Shown in pieces: positions 35,029 through 45,933 of a DNA stretch of 64,000 nt (positions are counted from its first letter, which is position 1; every line of letters starts with the position of its first letter). Origin of the DNA: Clostridium oryzae (GTDB taxonomy: Bacteria; Bacillota; Clostridia; Clostridiales; Clostridiaceae); NCBI RefSeq assembly GCF_002029235.1, contig NZ_MZGV01000016.1, forward strand, positions 22,254-86,253, in the 5' to 3' direction. The notes under the pieces are model-generated. The model saw only the letters and a program-made list of their open reading frames with translations. It made no database searches and had not been told where the DNA came from. Position numbers and translations under genes: made by a program.

Positions 35029-36004
35029 TTTTTCACATATTTATGTAGAGAGAGAAGTTATTAACCATAAAACAGCTAAGCGAATAATATCGATGTTTAA
35101 CAGCAGCAGTATAATTGAGATAAATCATTATAAAGATATGTTTTGCAGAAGTCATCAGAATTTTGCTCTTCAGAAGAATGCGCCCAAGCTTATACTTGCG
35201 GCTAAAAAGGACAACTATATATATGAAGGTTCTCCTATGTGCGACGACTTTGGAAATGATAATTTCTATTATACATCCTCTGTGATGAACTGTATTTATA
35301 ACTGTGAATATTGTTATCTTCAAGGAATGTATCCTTCCGCAAATATAGTTATTTTTGTAAATATAGAGGATACTATACAGGAAGTGGAAAGGATTCTGAA
35401 AGAAAAGAGCATGTATTTATGCGTATCCTATGATACAGATTTGATGTCGCTTGAGAATATTACAGGATTTGTTCACAAATGGCTTGAACTTACTGAAAAA
35501 CATAAAAACTTAAAAATAGAAATTAGAACTAAGAGCAGCAATTTTTCAGCTATAAGGGATGTAAAAAGCATGGATAACGCTATATTGGCATGGACCTTAT
35601 CTCCTGATCTTGTTGCTGGTAAGTATGAGAAGAACACACCTGGTCTTCAAGCAAGGCTTAGCAGTATAGTAGAGACTATGAAAGCCGGCTGGAAGGTAAG
35701 GCTGTGTTTCGATCCGCTGCTTTATATATCTGATTGGCAGAAAATCTATGGCGATTTTGTTGATCAAGTGTTTAGCAATGTGGATAGCAATAGAATTTTA
35801 GACGTCAGCATTGGTGTTTTTAGAGTTTCCAAGGAATATATGAAAAAAATTAAGAAAATTAATATGTGTTCGGAACTTTTAGCATATCCCTATGAAACTG
35901 TTAACGGTGTATGCAGTTATAATAAGAAACATTCTGATGAGTTAATTAACTATGTAGTAAATAAAGTAGAACAGTGTGTACCAAAGGAAAAAGTGTTTTA
36001 TTAA
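34994..36004 (+). CDS. splB: Spore photoproduct lyase
   Basis: 336 residues from TTG 34994, chosen because AAGGAAGGG lies about ten bases upstream; an ATG at 34934 would add 20 residues and lacks one. It is a radical SAM enzyme with the iron-sulfur motif CxxxCxxC as CIYNCEYC near residue 95, followed by YLQGMYP. It reverses the UV thymine dimer typical of spores during germination. The sequence matches clostridial-type SPL (SHIYVERE, EINHYKDMF, SYDTDLMSLE). It marks the organism as a spore former. A short MITE derivative follows six bases after the stop. Confidence 0.95.
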   Translation: MERLEKGLWNSSFSHIYVEREVINHKTAKRIISMFNSSSIIEINHYKDMFCRSHQNFALQKNAPKLILAAKKDNYIYEGSPMCDDFGNDNFYYTSSVMNCIYNCEYCYLQGMYPSANIVIFVNIEDTIQEVERILKEKSMYLCVSYDTDLMSLENITGFVHKWLELTEKHKNLKIEIRTKSSNFSAIRDVKSMDNAILAWTLSPDLVAGKYEKNTPGLQARLSSIVETMKAGWKVRLCFDPLLYISDWQKIYGDFVDQVFSNVDSNRILDVSIGVFRVSKEYMKKIKKINMCSELLAYPYETVNGVCSYNKKHSDELINYVVNKVEQCVPKEKVFY

Positions 36005-36009
36005 GAATA

Positions 36010-36090
36010 AAAATAAATTGCGAAGCAAATGCTCTAGACGGAATAGTTTAGAGAAAGTGCATTAAATTTCTTGGTTCGTCTTTTATTTAA
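36010..36090. repeat. MITE-like repeat family A, copy 4 (internally deleted, ~81 bp)
   Basis: The left end (AAATAAATTGCGAAGCAAATGCTCTAG, read from 36011) passes directly into GTGCATTAAATTTC and the right end TTGGTTCGTCTTTTATTTA. It has only the two ends of the 365-bp element. It lies between splB and an SDR gene. Confidence 0.85.
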
Positions 36091-36107
36091 AATAGGGGGA
36101 AATCTAA

Positions 36108-36815
36108 ATGAAAACTGCAGTAGTAACAGGAGCATCCTCTGGTATAGGACTTTCTATAACCAAGAAGCTTCTACAATTGGGATATAAGGTTTATGGTATA
36201 GCAAGAGATTTTTCTAAGACGGAAATAGAGGATAGTAACTTTATTAAAATAAATTGTGATATAACAAAAACAAGCGAATTGGAAATGAAAATCAAGGAAA
36301 TCAGAAAACAGGAAGAAGAAATTAAAATACTTGTGAATAATGCTGGAGTAGGGTATTTTGGCCCACATGAGGAGATAAGTATTAAAAATATACATAAAAT
36401 GATAGCTACAAATCTTGAGGCGCCGATGATATTATCTCAGCTTCTGCTTAGGGAATTAAAGAAAAATAAAGGATTTATTATCAATATATCTTCAATAACT
36501 GCAAAGAAATCAAGCCCCATAGGCTGTGCTTATTCTGCCACGAAGGCTGGATTAAGCCACTTTTCTGAAAGCTTATTTGATGAGGCTAGAAAATCTGGAC
36601 TTAAGGTTATTACAATACATCCTGATATGGCTAAAACTAATTTCTATAGTGAAGCAAATTTCAGAGAAGGTGACAGTACGGAGAGCTATATAACACCTGA
36701 ATGTGTAGCTGACACAGTGGAAATGGTTATTAGCCAACGATCAGAAACAGTTATTACCGACATAGTAATAAGGCCGCAGAAGCATATGATAACTAAAAAA
36801 CCGAGGGATAAATAA
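36108..36815 (+). CDS. Short-chain dehydrogenase/reductase (SDR) family protein
   Basis: 235 residues, classical SDR length. The cofactor motif is TGASSGIG, the NNAG motif is intact (VNNAGVGYFG), and the catalytic Ser-Tyr-Lys are in NISSITAKKS and YSATKAG. The C-terminus (IVIRPQKHMI) fits the NADP-dependent YdfG-like group that oxidises short hydroxy acids or alcohols, but the substrate cannot be read from sequence. ATG 36108 follows AGGGGGAA. Convergent with the UvrA-like gene. Confidence 0.9.
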   Translation: MKTAVVTGASSGIGLSITKKLLQLGYKVYGIARDFSKTEIEDSNFIKINCDITKTSELEMKIKEIRKQEEEIKILVNNAGVGYFGPHEEISIKNIHKMIATNLEAPMILSQLLLRELKKNKGFIINISSITAKKSSPIGCAYSATKAGLSHFSESLFDEARKSGLKVITIHPDMAKTNFYSEANFREGDSTESYITPECVADTVEMVISQRSETVITDIVIRPQKHMITKKPRDK

Positions 36816-36841
36816 ATATAATTATACGTTTGATGTATATT

Positions 36842-39091
36842 TTACGATAGGTATTCTAATAATCTTTTTCCAGTGAAAGATGAAGAACACTTTGTGATGC
36901 CATTAGGATATCCCATGTATACAAGCTCTCCACCATTAAACCCGCCTAAGGGACCTAAATCAATGATCCAATCAGCCTGGCACATTATACTTAAATTATG
37001 TTCTAGTATAATAACTGTTTTTCCTTTACTAATTAATTTACTAAATAGTTGTATTAATTTTTTTATATCCGATTCGTGTAATCCTGTGCTTGGTTCATCT
37101 AATATGTAAATTTTACCAGTATTATTTAAAAGAGTTACAGCAATTTTTAATCTTTGAAGTTCTCCGCCTGACATAGTATCAAGAGATTGCCCGAGTTTAA
37201 TGTAACCCAGGTTTACTTCAGAAATTGTGTGTAATATCTTTTTTAGATCCATATCGGCGAAGACTTCTAAAGCTTCATCAATTGAGAGATTAAGAATATC
37301 AATTATTGTGTATCCACCATACTTATAATTTGATATTTCCTGTTTGTATCGTTTTCCTTCACATAATTCGCAATTTTCTTCCACATCATCCATAAAAGCC
37401 AAATCCATTTTTATTATACCTTTACCTTTGCACAAAGGGCAGGCGCCTTCTCCGGCAAAGCTAAATAATGAAGGTGACTTACCGTTTGCTTTACCAAAAA
37501 TAGTTCTAATTCTGTCAAAGAACCCCATATAGGTTGCTAATATTGAGCGTGAAGAGGTATAAATTTTTTTTTGATCTAAGAGGATACTATCTGGATACTT
37601 ATTACGGAAAAGACGTGTAATTAGTGTACTTTTTCCAGAACCTGCTACTCCAGTTACAACGGTTAGGGCATTTTTAGGTATTTTTATTGATATATTCTTT
37701 AAATTAAACATTTTTGCATTATTAAGTTCATAGAAATCATAAAATTTCTTGTTTACTGTAGTTATATTATGCTTTTTAGACAAGGCTGCACCAGTAGCTG
37801 TATCACTATTTAGCAGCTGCGAATATGTTCCTTGAAAAGTGAGCTTTCCGCCGTTAGCTCCTGCTCCTGGACCCATATCAATAATATGATCAGCTATCTT
37901 TATAACATCAGGATCATGCTCAACGATTATTACTGTATTTCCTTTTTCTTTAAGCCCCTTGAATATTTTGTTAATACCGATAATATCATGAGGATGTAAT
38001 CCAATACTGGGTTCATCAAATATATAGAGAACGTCACTTAGACTGCTGTTTAAATGTTTTGACATTTTAATACGCTGAGATTCTCCGCCAGATAAAGTAT
38101 TAGTTGTACGATTTAGTGTAAGATAATCTAGTCCAACTTCTTCTAATGTACTCAAACGTTTAAGAATATCATCAATAACTGTCTGGATTTTTGATTCGTG
38201 GATTGCTTGGAGAAAAGATTTTAATTCACCTATTGGCATGTTTGCACAATCACCAATTGATTTTTCATTGATTTTGCAGGATAGAATAGTATCGTTAAGA
38301 CGTTTTCCATTACAATGAGGACAAATTTGCTCATCAACAAGTTTATCAAGCTCTTTTTTATATTGTTTTTGATCTTTTTCTAAAAAGGAGCTCCTAATTC
38401 TTGGGATAAGCCCAATATACTTTGCTGTCTTATGCCAATTGCTTGTAGGATTATCAGGAGTTTTTTCCTCTTCATAAAGCAGTGTATTAAGTTCTAAATC
38501 TGAATAGTTTTTAATTGGTTTTTCAATATCAAAATAACCAGACTCTGTATAGCGGCTTAATCGCCATCCTCCTGGTTGAAAGGTAGGAAATTGAATAGCA
38601 CCATTATTTAAACTTTTATCAAAGTCTATTAGTTTATGAATATCAATATCCTTAATTACTCCTAAACCTTGGCAATGAGGACACATACCATTTGTATTGT
38701 TGAAAGAAAAGTTCATTGAGTAGCCAACAAAAGGGGCTCCTATCCTAGAAAAGAGAAGGCGTAATAATGTATAGATGTCAGTGGCTGTACCAACAGTTGA
38801 TCGTGCATTCCCACCTATTTTCTTTTGGTCTATGATGATAGATACGGGAAGGTTATTTATTTTTTCAACATTAGGCCTGCCATAGTGAGGTAACAATTGT
38901 TGAAGGTAAGAAGAATATGTATCATTTAACATTCTTTGAGATTCAGCAGCTAATGTATCGAAAATCAGTGAAGATTTTCCCGAACCTGATAAACCAGTAA
39001 TTATAGTGATTTTCTTTTTAGGGATATTTACTGATACATCTTTAAGATTATTTTCATTTGCATGGAGGATTTCAATCATTTCTTTTGCCAT
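36842..39091 (-). CDS. UvrA-like ABC-class ATPase (short UvrA paralogue)
   Basis: 749 residues, clearly shorter than the ~940 of housekeeping UvrA. Two ABC modules are present: Walker A GLSGSGKSS and GVAGSGKST, signatures LSGGESQR and MSGGELQR, Walker B IFDEP and ILDEP. Zinc motifs CPHCQG, CPHCNG, CPLCKG and CELCEG are retained, but the UvrB-binding region is reduced. Paralogues of this short type (UvrA2/DrrC-like) occur with drug resistance rather than general repair. It begins two bases after the stop of a MarR gene whose promoter carries palindromes, so it is probably induced by a DNA-binding or toxic compound. Confidence 0.9.
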   Translation of the reverse strand: MAKEMIEILHANENNLKDVSVNIPKKKITIITGLSGSGKSSLIFDTLAAESQRMLNDTYSSYLQQLLPHYGRPNVEKINNLPVSIIIDQKKIGGNARSTVGTATDIYTLLRLLFSRIGAPFVGYSMNFSFNNTNGMCPHCQGLGVIKDIDIHKLIDFDKSLNNGAIQFPTFQPGGWRLSRYTESGYFDIEKPIKNYSDLELNTLLYEEEKTPDNPTSNWHKTAKYIGLIPRIRSSFLEKDQKQYKKELDKLVDEQICPHCNGKRLNDTILSCKINEKSIGDCANMPIGELKSFLQAIHESKIQTVIDDILKRLSTLEEVGLDYLTLNRTTNTLSGGESQRIKMSKHLNSSLSDVLYIFDEPSIGLHPHDIIGINKIFKGLKEKGNTVIIVEHDPDVIKIADHIIDMGPGAGANGGKLTFQGTYSQLLNSDTATGAALSKKHNITTVNKKFYDFYELNNAKMFNLKNISIKIPKNALTVVTGVAGSGKSTLITRLFRNKYPDSILLDQKKIYTSSRSILATYMGFFDRIRTIFGKANGKSPSLFSFAGEGACPLCKGKGIIKMDLAFMDDVEENCELCEGKRYKQEISNYKYGGYTIIDILNLSIDEALEVFADMDLKKILHTISEVNLGYIKLGQSLDTMSGGELQRLKIAVTLLNNTGKIYILDEPSTGLHESDIKKLIQLFSKLISKGKTVIILEHNLSIMCQADWIIDLGPLGGFNGGELVYMGYPNGITKCSSSFTGKRLLEYLS

Positions 39092-39093
39092 AT

Positions 39094-39531
39094 TTAGCGC
39101 CTTCTTTCTTCAAAAGCTCTGCTTACTTTAAGGCATAGTTCTGTAAATAGTTCTTGCTCATCTAAAGTTAAAGCAGATGATGCTATTTCAGCTAAATGCT
39201 CATGCCCCGTTTGTATTTCTTTTAAAAATTTGAAACCTTTATCCGTCAATTCTGTCCAAAGCTCTCTTGCATCAGAGTCGCTTTTTTCCTGTTTTATATA
39301 GCCTATAGTCTTAAGAAATTTTAATCCCTTAGATATTTTAGAACGCGAAACACCTAAGTTATTGCTTAATTCTCCAGGGCGGCTTCCATTTGTATGATAT
39401 AAGGATTCTAATATATCATACTGAAACCAGGAAATGTTTTCCGTATTTATCTTATTTCTTTCAGCTACGAGTTCACATTGAAGTCTTGATATTCCTTCTT
39501 CAAATTTAGAATTATATAACTGCGTATTCAT
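39094..39531 (-). CDS. MarR-family transcriptional regulator
   Basis: 145 residues. A winged helix-turn-helix (about 45-105; RPGELSNNLGVSRSKISKGLKFL, read in pieces, and a wing with SDARELWTELT) lies between dimerisation helices. It is the first gene of a two-gene unit with the UvrA-like ATPase. Three copies of the half-site GAAACTATTT lie upstream, two of them forming a palindrome over the promoter, so autoregulation is likely. ATG is preceded on the minus strand by AAGGAGATAC. Confidence 0.9.
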   Translation of the reverse strand: MNTQLYNSKFEEGISRLQCELVAERNKINTENISWFQYDILESLYHTNGSRPGELSNNLGVSRSKISKGLKFLKTIGYIKQEKSDSDARELWTELTDKGFKFLKEIQTGHEHLAEIASSALTLDEQELFTELCLKVSRAFEERRR

Positions 39532-39559
39532 ATAGCATGTATCTCCTTAATTTAATAAA

Positions 39560-39625
39560 AAAATAGTTTCTTTTCGGAAACTATTTTAACACCTTAGTAA
39601 AATAATTGCAATATGGAAACTATTT
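39560..39625 (-). promoter_or_regulatory. Promoter and MarR operators of the UvrA-like operon
   Basis: On the minus strand TTGCAA (39611-39606), 17 bases, then TAAAAT (39588-39583). The palindrome AAATAGTTTC-N6-GAAACTATTT covers about 39561-39585, over the -10 and start point. A third half-site GAAACTATTT lies at 39616-39625, beside the -35. Confidence 0.75.
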
Positions 39626-39803
39626 TTTAAAATAAAAACTGATATAAAAGACAATAGAAAAATGAATTTAAGGGCTGGATTAATTACGACTTTTAAGTAC
39701 AACTTTTGTTAAACAGAATATAAAAAATGCAATATATTCAAACAATCACTTATATGATTGCCAAAATGGCAATTAAAATAATAAAGTTTAATATTATTTG
39801 AAA

Positions 39804-39818
39804 ATGCAAACGTTTAAA
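39804..39818. promoter_or_regulatory. Possible CcpA (cre) site upstream of the putrescine operon
   Basis: ATGCAAACGTTTAAA matches the cre consensus (WTGNAANCGNWNNCW) at all fixed positions but one. It lies about 225 bases before the aldehyde dehydrogenase gene. Carbon control of polyamine degradation would make sense, but a single short match is weak. Confidence 0.35.
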
Positions 39819-39941
39819 GAATAAAAGTCACAATTGTCTGAAAAATTGCTTGCTTGTTTCTCTGATGGAAGGCAGTAGATATAAAATAAGTATAAGAAAA
39901 GTCAGTAAGTTTTACTGATTTCATTAAGGAAGGTGTTAATC

Positions 39942-39974
39942 ATGAACAGGGCAGCCGGAGGGAAAGCATCATAA
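39942..39974 (+). CDS. Possible 10-codon leader peptide (MNRAAGGKAS)
   Basis: A strong ribosome site (AAGGAAGGTG) lies seven bases before an ATG that reads ten codons to TAA. It lies in the leader of the putrescine operon, just after a hairpin (GTCAGTAAGTTTTACTGAT, 39901-39919). Such a well-placed initiation site is unlikely to be accidental, but the coding evidence is only the ribosome site. No homologue is known to me. Confidence 0.4.
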   Translation: MNRAAGGKAS

Positions 39975-40042
39975 GTGCATATATGCATAATTTCAAAGAT
40001 CCCATTAAGTTTTAATAATAAAGGATTATTGAGGTGAAATTT

Positions 40043-41518
40043 ATGAGTAAAACTTTAAAGATGTATATAGATGGAAAATGGGTGGATGCTATGGGCGGCG
40101 GAAAGAGAAATATAATAAATCCTGCTACAGGAGAGATTATAGCTGTCACAGCAGACGGTAACAAGGAGGATGTAGTGGCAGCAGTTGCAGCTGCTAAACG
40201 AGCTTTCTATGAAGATGGCTGGATGGACACTCCTGCAGTTGAAAGAGCAAAGTATTTATTTAAGGCAGCAGACATATTGGAATCAAGAGTTGAAGAACTA
40301 GCGAAGCTTGAAACGTTAAACAATGGGAAACCGCTTAGAGAATCCACTTATGATATATATGATGCAGCAGCCTGCTTTAGATATTATGCAGGAATTGCTA
40401 CAAAACCTCATGGAGAAACTTTTGAAGTACCAGATGGAGCACATACTATTGTAATCAGGGAGCCTATAGGAGTATGTGGAATGATTATACCATGGAATTA
40501 TCCACTGCTAATGTCAGCTTGGAAGCTTGGTCCGGCACTTGCAGCGGGTAATACGGCGGTATTTAAACCCTCAGAAGTAACACCTCTTACAGCAATCAAA
40601 TTATTTGAAATATTTGAGGAAGCTGGATTACCGAAAGGTGTTGCTAATCTTGTAATGGGGGATGGACCTAAGGTTGGAGCAGAGATCGCTTCCAACATGG
40701 AGATAGACAAAGTTGCCTTCACAGGTGGAACAAAGACAGGGCGGAGCATTATGACAGCTGCTACAGGTAATATTAAGAAGATATCTTTGGAGCTTGGCGG
40801 GAAGTCACCTAATATCGTATTTGAGGATGCAGATTTTGAGACAGCAGTGGATTATGCGTTATATGGAATATTCTGCAATCAGGGTCAGGTTTGTTCAGCA
40901 GGATCAAGGCTGATTCTACAGGAAAGCATTTATGATAAATTTATAGAAAGACTTGTGGAGAGAGCTAAAAGAATAAAAGTAGGAAATGGATTAGACAATG
41001 GTATTGAGATGGGACCGCTAATAACGGAAGCTCATATGAAGAAGGTGTTAAATTATATTGAGATCGGAAAGAAGGAAGGGGCTAAACTAGTCTGCGGAGG
41101 AAATAGAATTGAAAATGGTAACTTGAAGAATGGATATTTTGTAGAACCAACAATATTCATAGATACAACTCCTGATATGACTATAGTCCAGGAGGAGATA
41201 TTTGGGCCAGTATTGGCAGTTCAGAAATTCAAAGATGAAGCTGAAGCAATAAAGCTTGCCAATGATACGATATATGGATTGGCCGGTGCTGTGTTCACTA
41301 ATGATGGTGCAAAAGCACATAGAGTGATTAGAAAACTAAGAGCAGGAATAACCTGGATAAATGCGTATCATCCAACTTATAATGAGGCACCTTGGGGCGG
41401 ATACAAACAAAGTGGAATAGGAAGAGAATTAGGTACCTTCGGTTACGAGGAATACACAGAAGTTAAGCAGATAAGTGAGTATTTGAATGTTGAACCTGTA
41501 GGATGGTTTGCAGAATAA
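40043..41518 (+). CDS. Aldehyde dehydrogenase, probably gamma-aminobutyraldehyde dehydrogenase
   Basis: 491 residues from ATG 40043 (TGAGGTG upstream). It is an NAD-dependent ALDH-fold enzyme: PWNYPLLMSAWKLGPALAAGN, the nucleotide motif FTGGTKTGR, the general-base Glu in LELGGKSPN, and catalytic Cys284 in NQGQVCSAGSR. The family covers betaine and aminoaldehyde dehydrogenases. The following genes encode a putrescine transporter and aminotransferase, so oxidation of 4-aminobutanal to GABA is the best assignment. First gene of a six-gene unit; a gap of about 115 bases precedes potA. Confidence 0.9.
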   Translation: MSKTLKMYIDGKWVDAMGGGKRNIINPATGEIIAVTADGNKEDVVAAVAAAKRAFYEDGWMDTPAVERAKYLFKAADILESRVEELAKLETLNNGKPLRESTYDIYDAAACFRYYAGIATKPHGETFEVPDGAHTIVIREPIGVCGMIIPWNYPLLMSAWKLGPALAAGNTAVFKPSEVTPLTAIKLFEIFEEAGLPKGVANLVMGDGPKVGAEIASNMEIDKVAFTGGTKTGRSIMTAATGNIKKISLELGGKSPNIVFEDADFETAVDYALYGIFCNQGQVCSAGSRLILQESIYDKFIERLVERAKRIKVGNGLDNGIEMGPLITEAHMKKVLNYIEIGKKEGAKLVCGGNRIENGNLKNGYFVEPTIFIDTTPDMTIVQEEIFGPVLAVQKFKDEAEAIKLANDTIYGLAGAVFTNDGAKAHRVIRKLRAGITWINAYHPTYNEAPWGGYKQSGIGRELGTFGYEEYTEVKQISEYLNVEPVGWFAE

Positions 41519-41633
41519 TGCTTGTAGGGTTATAAAAACTACACAGGATACGTTGATATATGTGTTTTCGGGAAAGGATGTTATTAATGTTTAATCAAAG
41601 AAGAATATTAAAGAAAGGGTGCGATTGTGTAAA

Positions 41634-42728
41634 ATGGCAGAGAATATGGTCGAGCTTGTAAATGTAGTGAAGAAGTTCCAAGAGAATAGTGCTGCTGTTG
41701 ATAATATTAATCTTACAGTAAAACAAGGAGAATTTTTGACTTTACTGGGCCCCAGCGGATGTGGCAAAACAACTACACTTAGGATGATAGCCGGTTTTGA
41801 AGAGCCTACAGATGGCAGAATCATGCTGGATAGTATGGATGTCTCAGCAAAGCAGCCGTATGAGCGGGATATAAATACTGTATTTCAGAATTATGCCCTT
41901 TTTCCCCATATGAATATCTATGAAAACATAGCTTTTGGATTAAGGATTAAGAAAGTTAAAGCTAGTGAGATAGAAGATCGTGTAAATGAAGCTCTAAGAT
42001 TAGTAAGACTTGAAGGTTACGGAAAGAGAATGCCTTCTCAACTCAGCGGCGGTCAGAAACAAAGGGTTGCTATTGCAAGAGCTATAGTGAATAACCCCAA
42101 GGTACTGCTTTTGGATGAGCCTTTAGGAGCCTTGGATTTGAAGCTTAGAAAGGAAATGCAATTTGAGCTTAAGCACCTTCAGCAGAAGCTGGGAATAACC
42201 TTCATATATGTAACCCATGATCAGGAAGAAGCACTTGTAATGTCTGACAGAATAGTTGTTATGAATAAAGGTAAGATAGAGCAGGTAGGACTTCCGGGTG
42301 AAATCTATGAAAGACCCAAAACTAAGTTTGTAGCAGATTTCATTGGAGAAACAAATATTTTTTCGGCAGAAATCGAAGAGGTAGAGGAAGATATGGCTGT
42401 TGTGAAACTGGAAAACGGTGACTGCATCCACGTAGAAGATGCTGACATTTCTGACAGTGCATTTAAAACAGGAGACAGCGTATTCGTTACAATAAGGCCT
42501 GAAAAAATGAAATTGGCCTATGAGATCAGAGAAGGAAAAAACAAGCTGAGAGGAAGAGTAAAGGAAAGAATATATGTGGGTTCTGTTAATAAGACGGTTA
42601 TCACATTAGACAATGGAAGAGAAGTGATTGTAAACGAACCTTCAGACAGCACATTTGCTTTGAAAGATTCCAATGATGAGGTTTATATAACTTGGGATTA
42701 TGAGCAAGGGGTGGTGTTAACTGCATGA
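41634..42728 (+). CDS. potA: Spermidine/putrescine ABC transporter ATP-binding protein
   Basis: 364 residues from ATG 41634; GTG 41619, TTG 41625 and ATG 41649 are alternatives because the nearest ribosome site (GAAAGGG) is a little far. The ABC domain has Walker A GPSGCGKTT, signature LSGGQKQR, Walker B LLLDEP and switch His in VTHDQEE. A C-terminal regulatory (TOBE) domain covers about 240-364 (RPEKMKL, VYVGSVNKTVITL). It powers polyamine import through PotB and PotC, whose genes follow with overlapping codons. Confidence 0.94.
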   Translation: MAENMVELVNVVKKFQENSAAVDNINLTVKQGEFLTLLGPSGCGKTTTLRMIAGFEEPTDGRIMLDSMDVSAKQPYERDINTVFQNYALFPHMNIYENIAFGLRIKKVKASEIEDRVNEALRLVRLEGYGKRMPSQLSGGQKQRVAIARAIVNNPKVLLLDEPLGALDLKLRKEMQFELKHLQQKLGITFIYVTHDQEEALVMSDRIVVMNKGKIEQVGLPGEIYERPKTKFVADFIGETNIFSAEIEEVEEDMAVVKLENGDCIHVEDADISDSAFKTGDSVFVTIRPEKMKLAYEIREGKNKLRGRVKERIYVGSVNKTVITLDNGREVIVNEPSDSTFALKDSNDEVYITWDYEQGVVLTA

Positions 42729-43618
42729 TGGAGACCACACTAAGGAAAGAAACTACCAACGTAAAAAAGAGAGAAAGTGGCCATTTATGGACCCTAGGCC
42801 CTGTAGTAATATGGCTTGTAGCTTTTATGGTTATCCCCATAATAATCGTTATTGTCATGAGCTTTCTAACAAGGGGAGCATATGGAAATGTAGAAATGAA
42901 ATTTACCATGGAAAATTATGTGAAGATATTTAAGCCGGTATATATGAAGGTGTTAGGAAATTCGCTGCTATTATCTTTAGCAACTACACTTTTATGCCTG
43001 ATTTTTGGATATCCATTTGCATATTACATTGCAAGATCACCAAAAAAGTATAGAGGTATCTTATTCTTACTGATAATGATTCCATTCTGGACTAACTCTC
43101 TTATAAGAACTTATGCATGGATAATACTTCTTAGAACATCAGGTATAATAAACAGCTATTTAATATTTTTTCATATAATAAAGAAGCCTATACAGATGCT
43201 ATATACAAATGGTGCTGTACTGTTAGGACTCACTTATACATTGTTTCCGTTTATGGTACTTCCATTATATTCATCCATAGAAGGCTTAGATAAGAGCTAT
43301 CTTGAAGCAGCCAGTGATCTTGGAGCATCACCCTGGAAGACCTTCTTAAAGGTTACATTGCCACTGACTAAACCTGGTATAGTAGCTGGCTCCATGTTAG
43401 TGTTTATACCAACCTTAGGTTTGTTCTTCATACCAGATTTAATGGGCGGAAGCAAAATAATGTTTATAAGTAACTTCATTAAAAATCAATTTTTAACTGC
43501 AAGAGACTGGCCTTTTGGCTCAGCTGTATCCATTGTAGTTATAGCATTAACTTTTATCATAATCGCTCTATATTTTAAGCTTAGCGGTGATGATGGAGAT
43601 GGAATAGAGGTGCTGTAA
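42725..43618 (+). CDS. potB: Spermidine/putrescine ABC transporter permease
   Basis: 297 residues with six membrane helices. The ATPase-coupling EAA loop is EAASDLGASPWKTFLKVTLP. The ATG at 42725 overlaps the potA stop (ATGA arrangement); an ATG three bases further is also possible. It forms the transport channel with PotC. The N-terminal ~20 residues are charged and cytoplasmic. Confidence 0.94.
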   Translation: MMETTLRKETTNVKKRESGHLWTLGPVVIWLVAFMVIPIIIVIVMSFLTRGAYGNVEMKFTMENYVKIFKPVYMKVLGNSLLLSLATTLLCLIFGYPFAYYIARSPKKYRGILFLLIMIPFWTNSLIRTYAWIILLRTSGIINSYLIFFHIIKKPIQMLYTNGAVLLGLTYTLFPFMVLPLYSSIEGLDKSYLEAASDLGASPWKTFLKVTLPLTKPGIVAGSMLVFIPTLGLFFIPDLMGGSKIMFISNFIKNQFLTARDWPFGSAVSIVVIALTFIIIALYFKLSGDDGDGIEVL

Positions 43619-44421
43619 TGAAAAACAGAAAACTGAGTAAAAGTATATTTTCAATATATACTATTGTAATATTTTTGATTTTATACCTTCCTGTAATAGT
43701 GCTGATTGTATTTTCCTTCAACAATTCAAAGCTTAATGCTGTATGGCATGGTTTTACCTTTAAATGGTACGGTGGATTGTTTCATGACGGAGATACGCTA
43801 AAAGCAGCTGGAAATAGCGTGCTTATTGCTCTGATCAGTACTATAGTATCTACGATTATAGGAACTCTAGCAGCAATAGGTATGTATAGATATAAATTTA
43901 AAGGCAAGACAGTACTGGATGGTCTTTTGTATGTACCTGTAATAATACCTGAAATAGTAATGGGAATATCGCTACTAATGTTTTTCTCACAGATGCAGAG
44001 GATTACTAAAATACCAATGGGCTTAGCAACGCTTATATTAGCTCATATAACCTTTAGCATTTCATATGTGGTAGTTGTAGTAAGATCAAGATTAAAGTCC
44101 TTTGATCCAGCACTGGAAGAAGCAGCAATGGATCTTGGCGCAGATCAGCTTACAACGTTAAAAAAAATAACTTTACCAGTTATAATGCCAGGTATAGTAG
44201 CAGGAGCATTAATGTCATTAACTTTGTCGCTGGACGATGTAATAATAAGTTTCTTTGTATCAGGTTCAGGAGTAACTACATTACCATTAAAGATATTTTC
44301 CATGGTTAGATTTGGCGTTACGCCAGAAATTAATGCACTTTCTACCGCTATGCTTATAATAACTGTTTCAATCGCACTAATGTCAGAGATGATGACTAGA
44401 AAGATGAGTAAGAATAATTAA
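43618..44421 (+). CDS. potC: Spermidine/putrescine ABC transporter permease
   Basis: 267 residues with six membrane helices and the coupling loop EEAAMDLGADQLTTLKKITLP. The start codon overlaps the potB stop by one base (TAATG), so the two subunits are translationally coupled. With PotB it forms the membrane part of the polyamine importer. A gap of 61 bases precedes the aminotransferase gene. Confidence 0.94.
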   Translation: MKNRKLSKSIFSIYTIVIFLILYLPVIVLIVFSFNNSKLNAVWHGFTFKWYGGLFHDGDTLKAAGNSVLIALISTIVSTIIGTLAAIGMYRYKFKGKTVLDGLLYVPVIIPEIVMGISLLMFFSQMQRITKIPMGLATLILAHITFSISYVVVVVRSRLKSFDPALEEAAMDLGADQLTTLKKITLPVIMPGIVAGALMSLTLSLDDVIISFFVSGSGVTTLPLKIFSMVRFGVTPEINALSTAMLIITVSIALMSEMMTRKMSKNN

Positions 44422-44452
44422 TTGGGAAAAATGTATCAAATTATATTAATAA

Positions 44453-45907
<1,455 letters not shown>

Positions 45908-45933
45908 TTTTATAAATAAGGGAGATGATATCG

